Source of the DNA: Aminobacter ciceronei
GTDB lineage: Bacteria; Pseudomonadota; Alphaproteobacteria; Rhizobiales; Rhizobiaceae
Reading direction: 5' to 3'
Assembly (NCBI RefSeq): GCF_014138625.1
Contig: NZ_JACJHY010000021.1
Coordinates: 62,001-126,000 of the forward strand
DNA length: 64,000 nt
The notes beneath the pieces were generated by a model. That model had not been told where the DNA came from. It did no database searches and saw only the letters and a list, made by a program, of their open reading frames with translations. Each line of letters starts with the position of its first letter. Positions within the stretch are counted from its first letter, which is position 1. A program made the translations under genes and the position numbers. Shown in pieces: positions 63,999 through 64,000 of the stretch.

Positions 63999-64000
63999 GC

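Overview
The window looks like a GC-rich chromosomal segment from a Rhizobiales alphaproteobacterium, most likely Mesorhizobium or a close Phyllobacteriaceae relative. This is inferred from gene content and order: a tad pilus locus, a membrane-anchored cytochrome c, an SRP RNA next to dnaX, and the housekeeping string def-fmt-truA-dapE-dapD-nucleotidase-argB-engB-yidC-rnpA-rpmH. Short palindromic RIME-like intergenic repeats fit the same group. No species assignment is possible by eye.

Layout. 1-1.4 kb: end of a tad (Flp pilus) locus (tadC, tadD). 1.5-4.3 kb: M17 aminopeptidase, MarR-type regulator and an NlpC/P60 endopeptidase. 4.6-13.2 kb: a six-gene minus-strand operon with two Yej-type peptide-binding proteins, YejB/YejE/YejF and a GhrA-like reductase. 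13.4-18.8 kb: cytochrome c, kdsB, prephenate dehydratase, a methyltransferase bracketed by a partial duplicate of nudC, nudC, a HIT protein and a DUF1772 protein. 18.9-25.5 kb: SRP RNA, dnaX and ybaB, then recR displaced by an alcohol dehydrogenase and a cell-wall hydrolase, then a lytic transglycosylase whose 5' end carries a repeat element. 25.6-32.1 kb: two luciferase-like monooxygenases, a DUF6481 protein, a guanidinium exporter under a guanidine-II riboswitch, a small basic protein, a CDF transporter, a GFA protein and rmuC.

32.2-61.3 kb: the def-fmt-truA ... rpmH backbone, loosened by accessory insertions. These are a GNAT enzyme; a divergent Lrp/MFS pair; a membrane diguanylate cyclase and a PanE-like reductase; membrane proteins including tandem DUF805; LOG and DUF817 genes overlapping tail to tail; a second diguanylate cyclase; an MFS and an EamA transporter; phenylalanine hydroxylase with a divergent Lrp regulator; and a VWA-type DUF1194 protein. 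Between argB and engB sits a stress cassette: ECF sigma factor, RskA-type anti-sigma, secreted fasciclin protein, exported MsrB, and an ABM monooxygenase behind a near-consensus SoxR box. A CatB-type acyltransferase is coupled to engB. 61.6-64 kb: an orphan sensor kinase, tRNA-Arg(ACG), a frameshifted EAL-domain remnant and an unrecognised ORF, which may be the edge of an accessory region.

The observations most worth checking are the guanidine-II riboswitch, the SoxR box, the SigK/RskA/fasciclin-like cassette, the nudC partial duplication around the methyltransferase, and the repeat lying inside the transglycosylase gene. I found no CRISPR array, complete insertion sequence or prophage, and no system that I could call wholly new.
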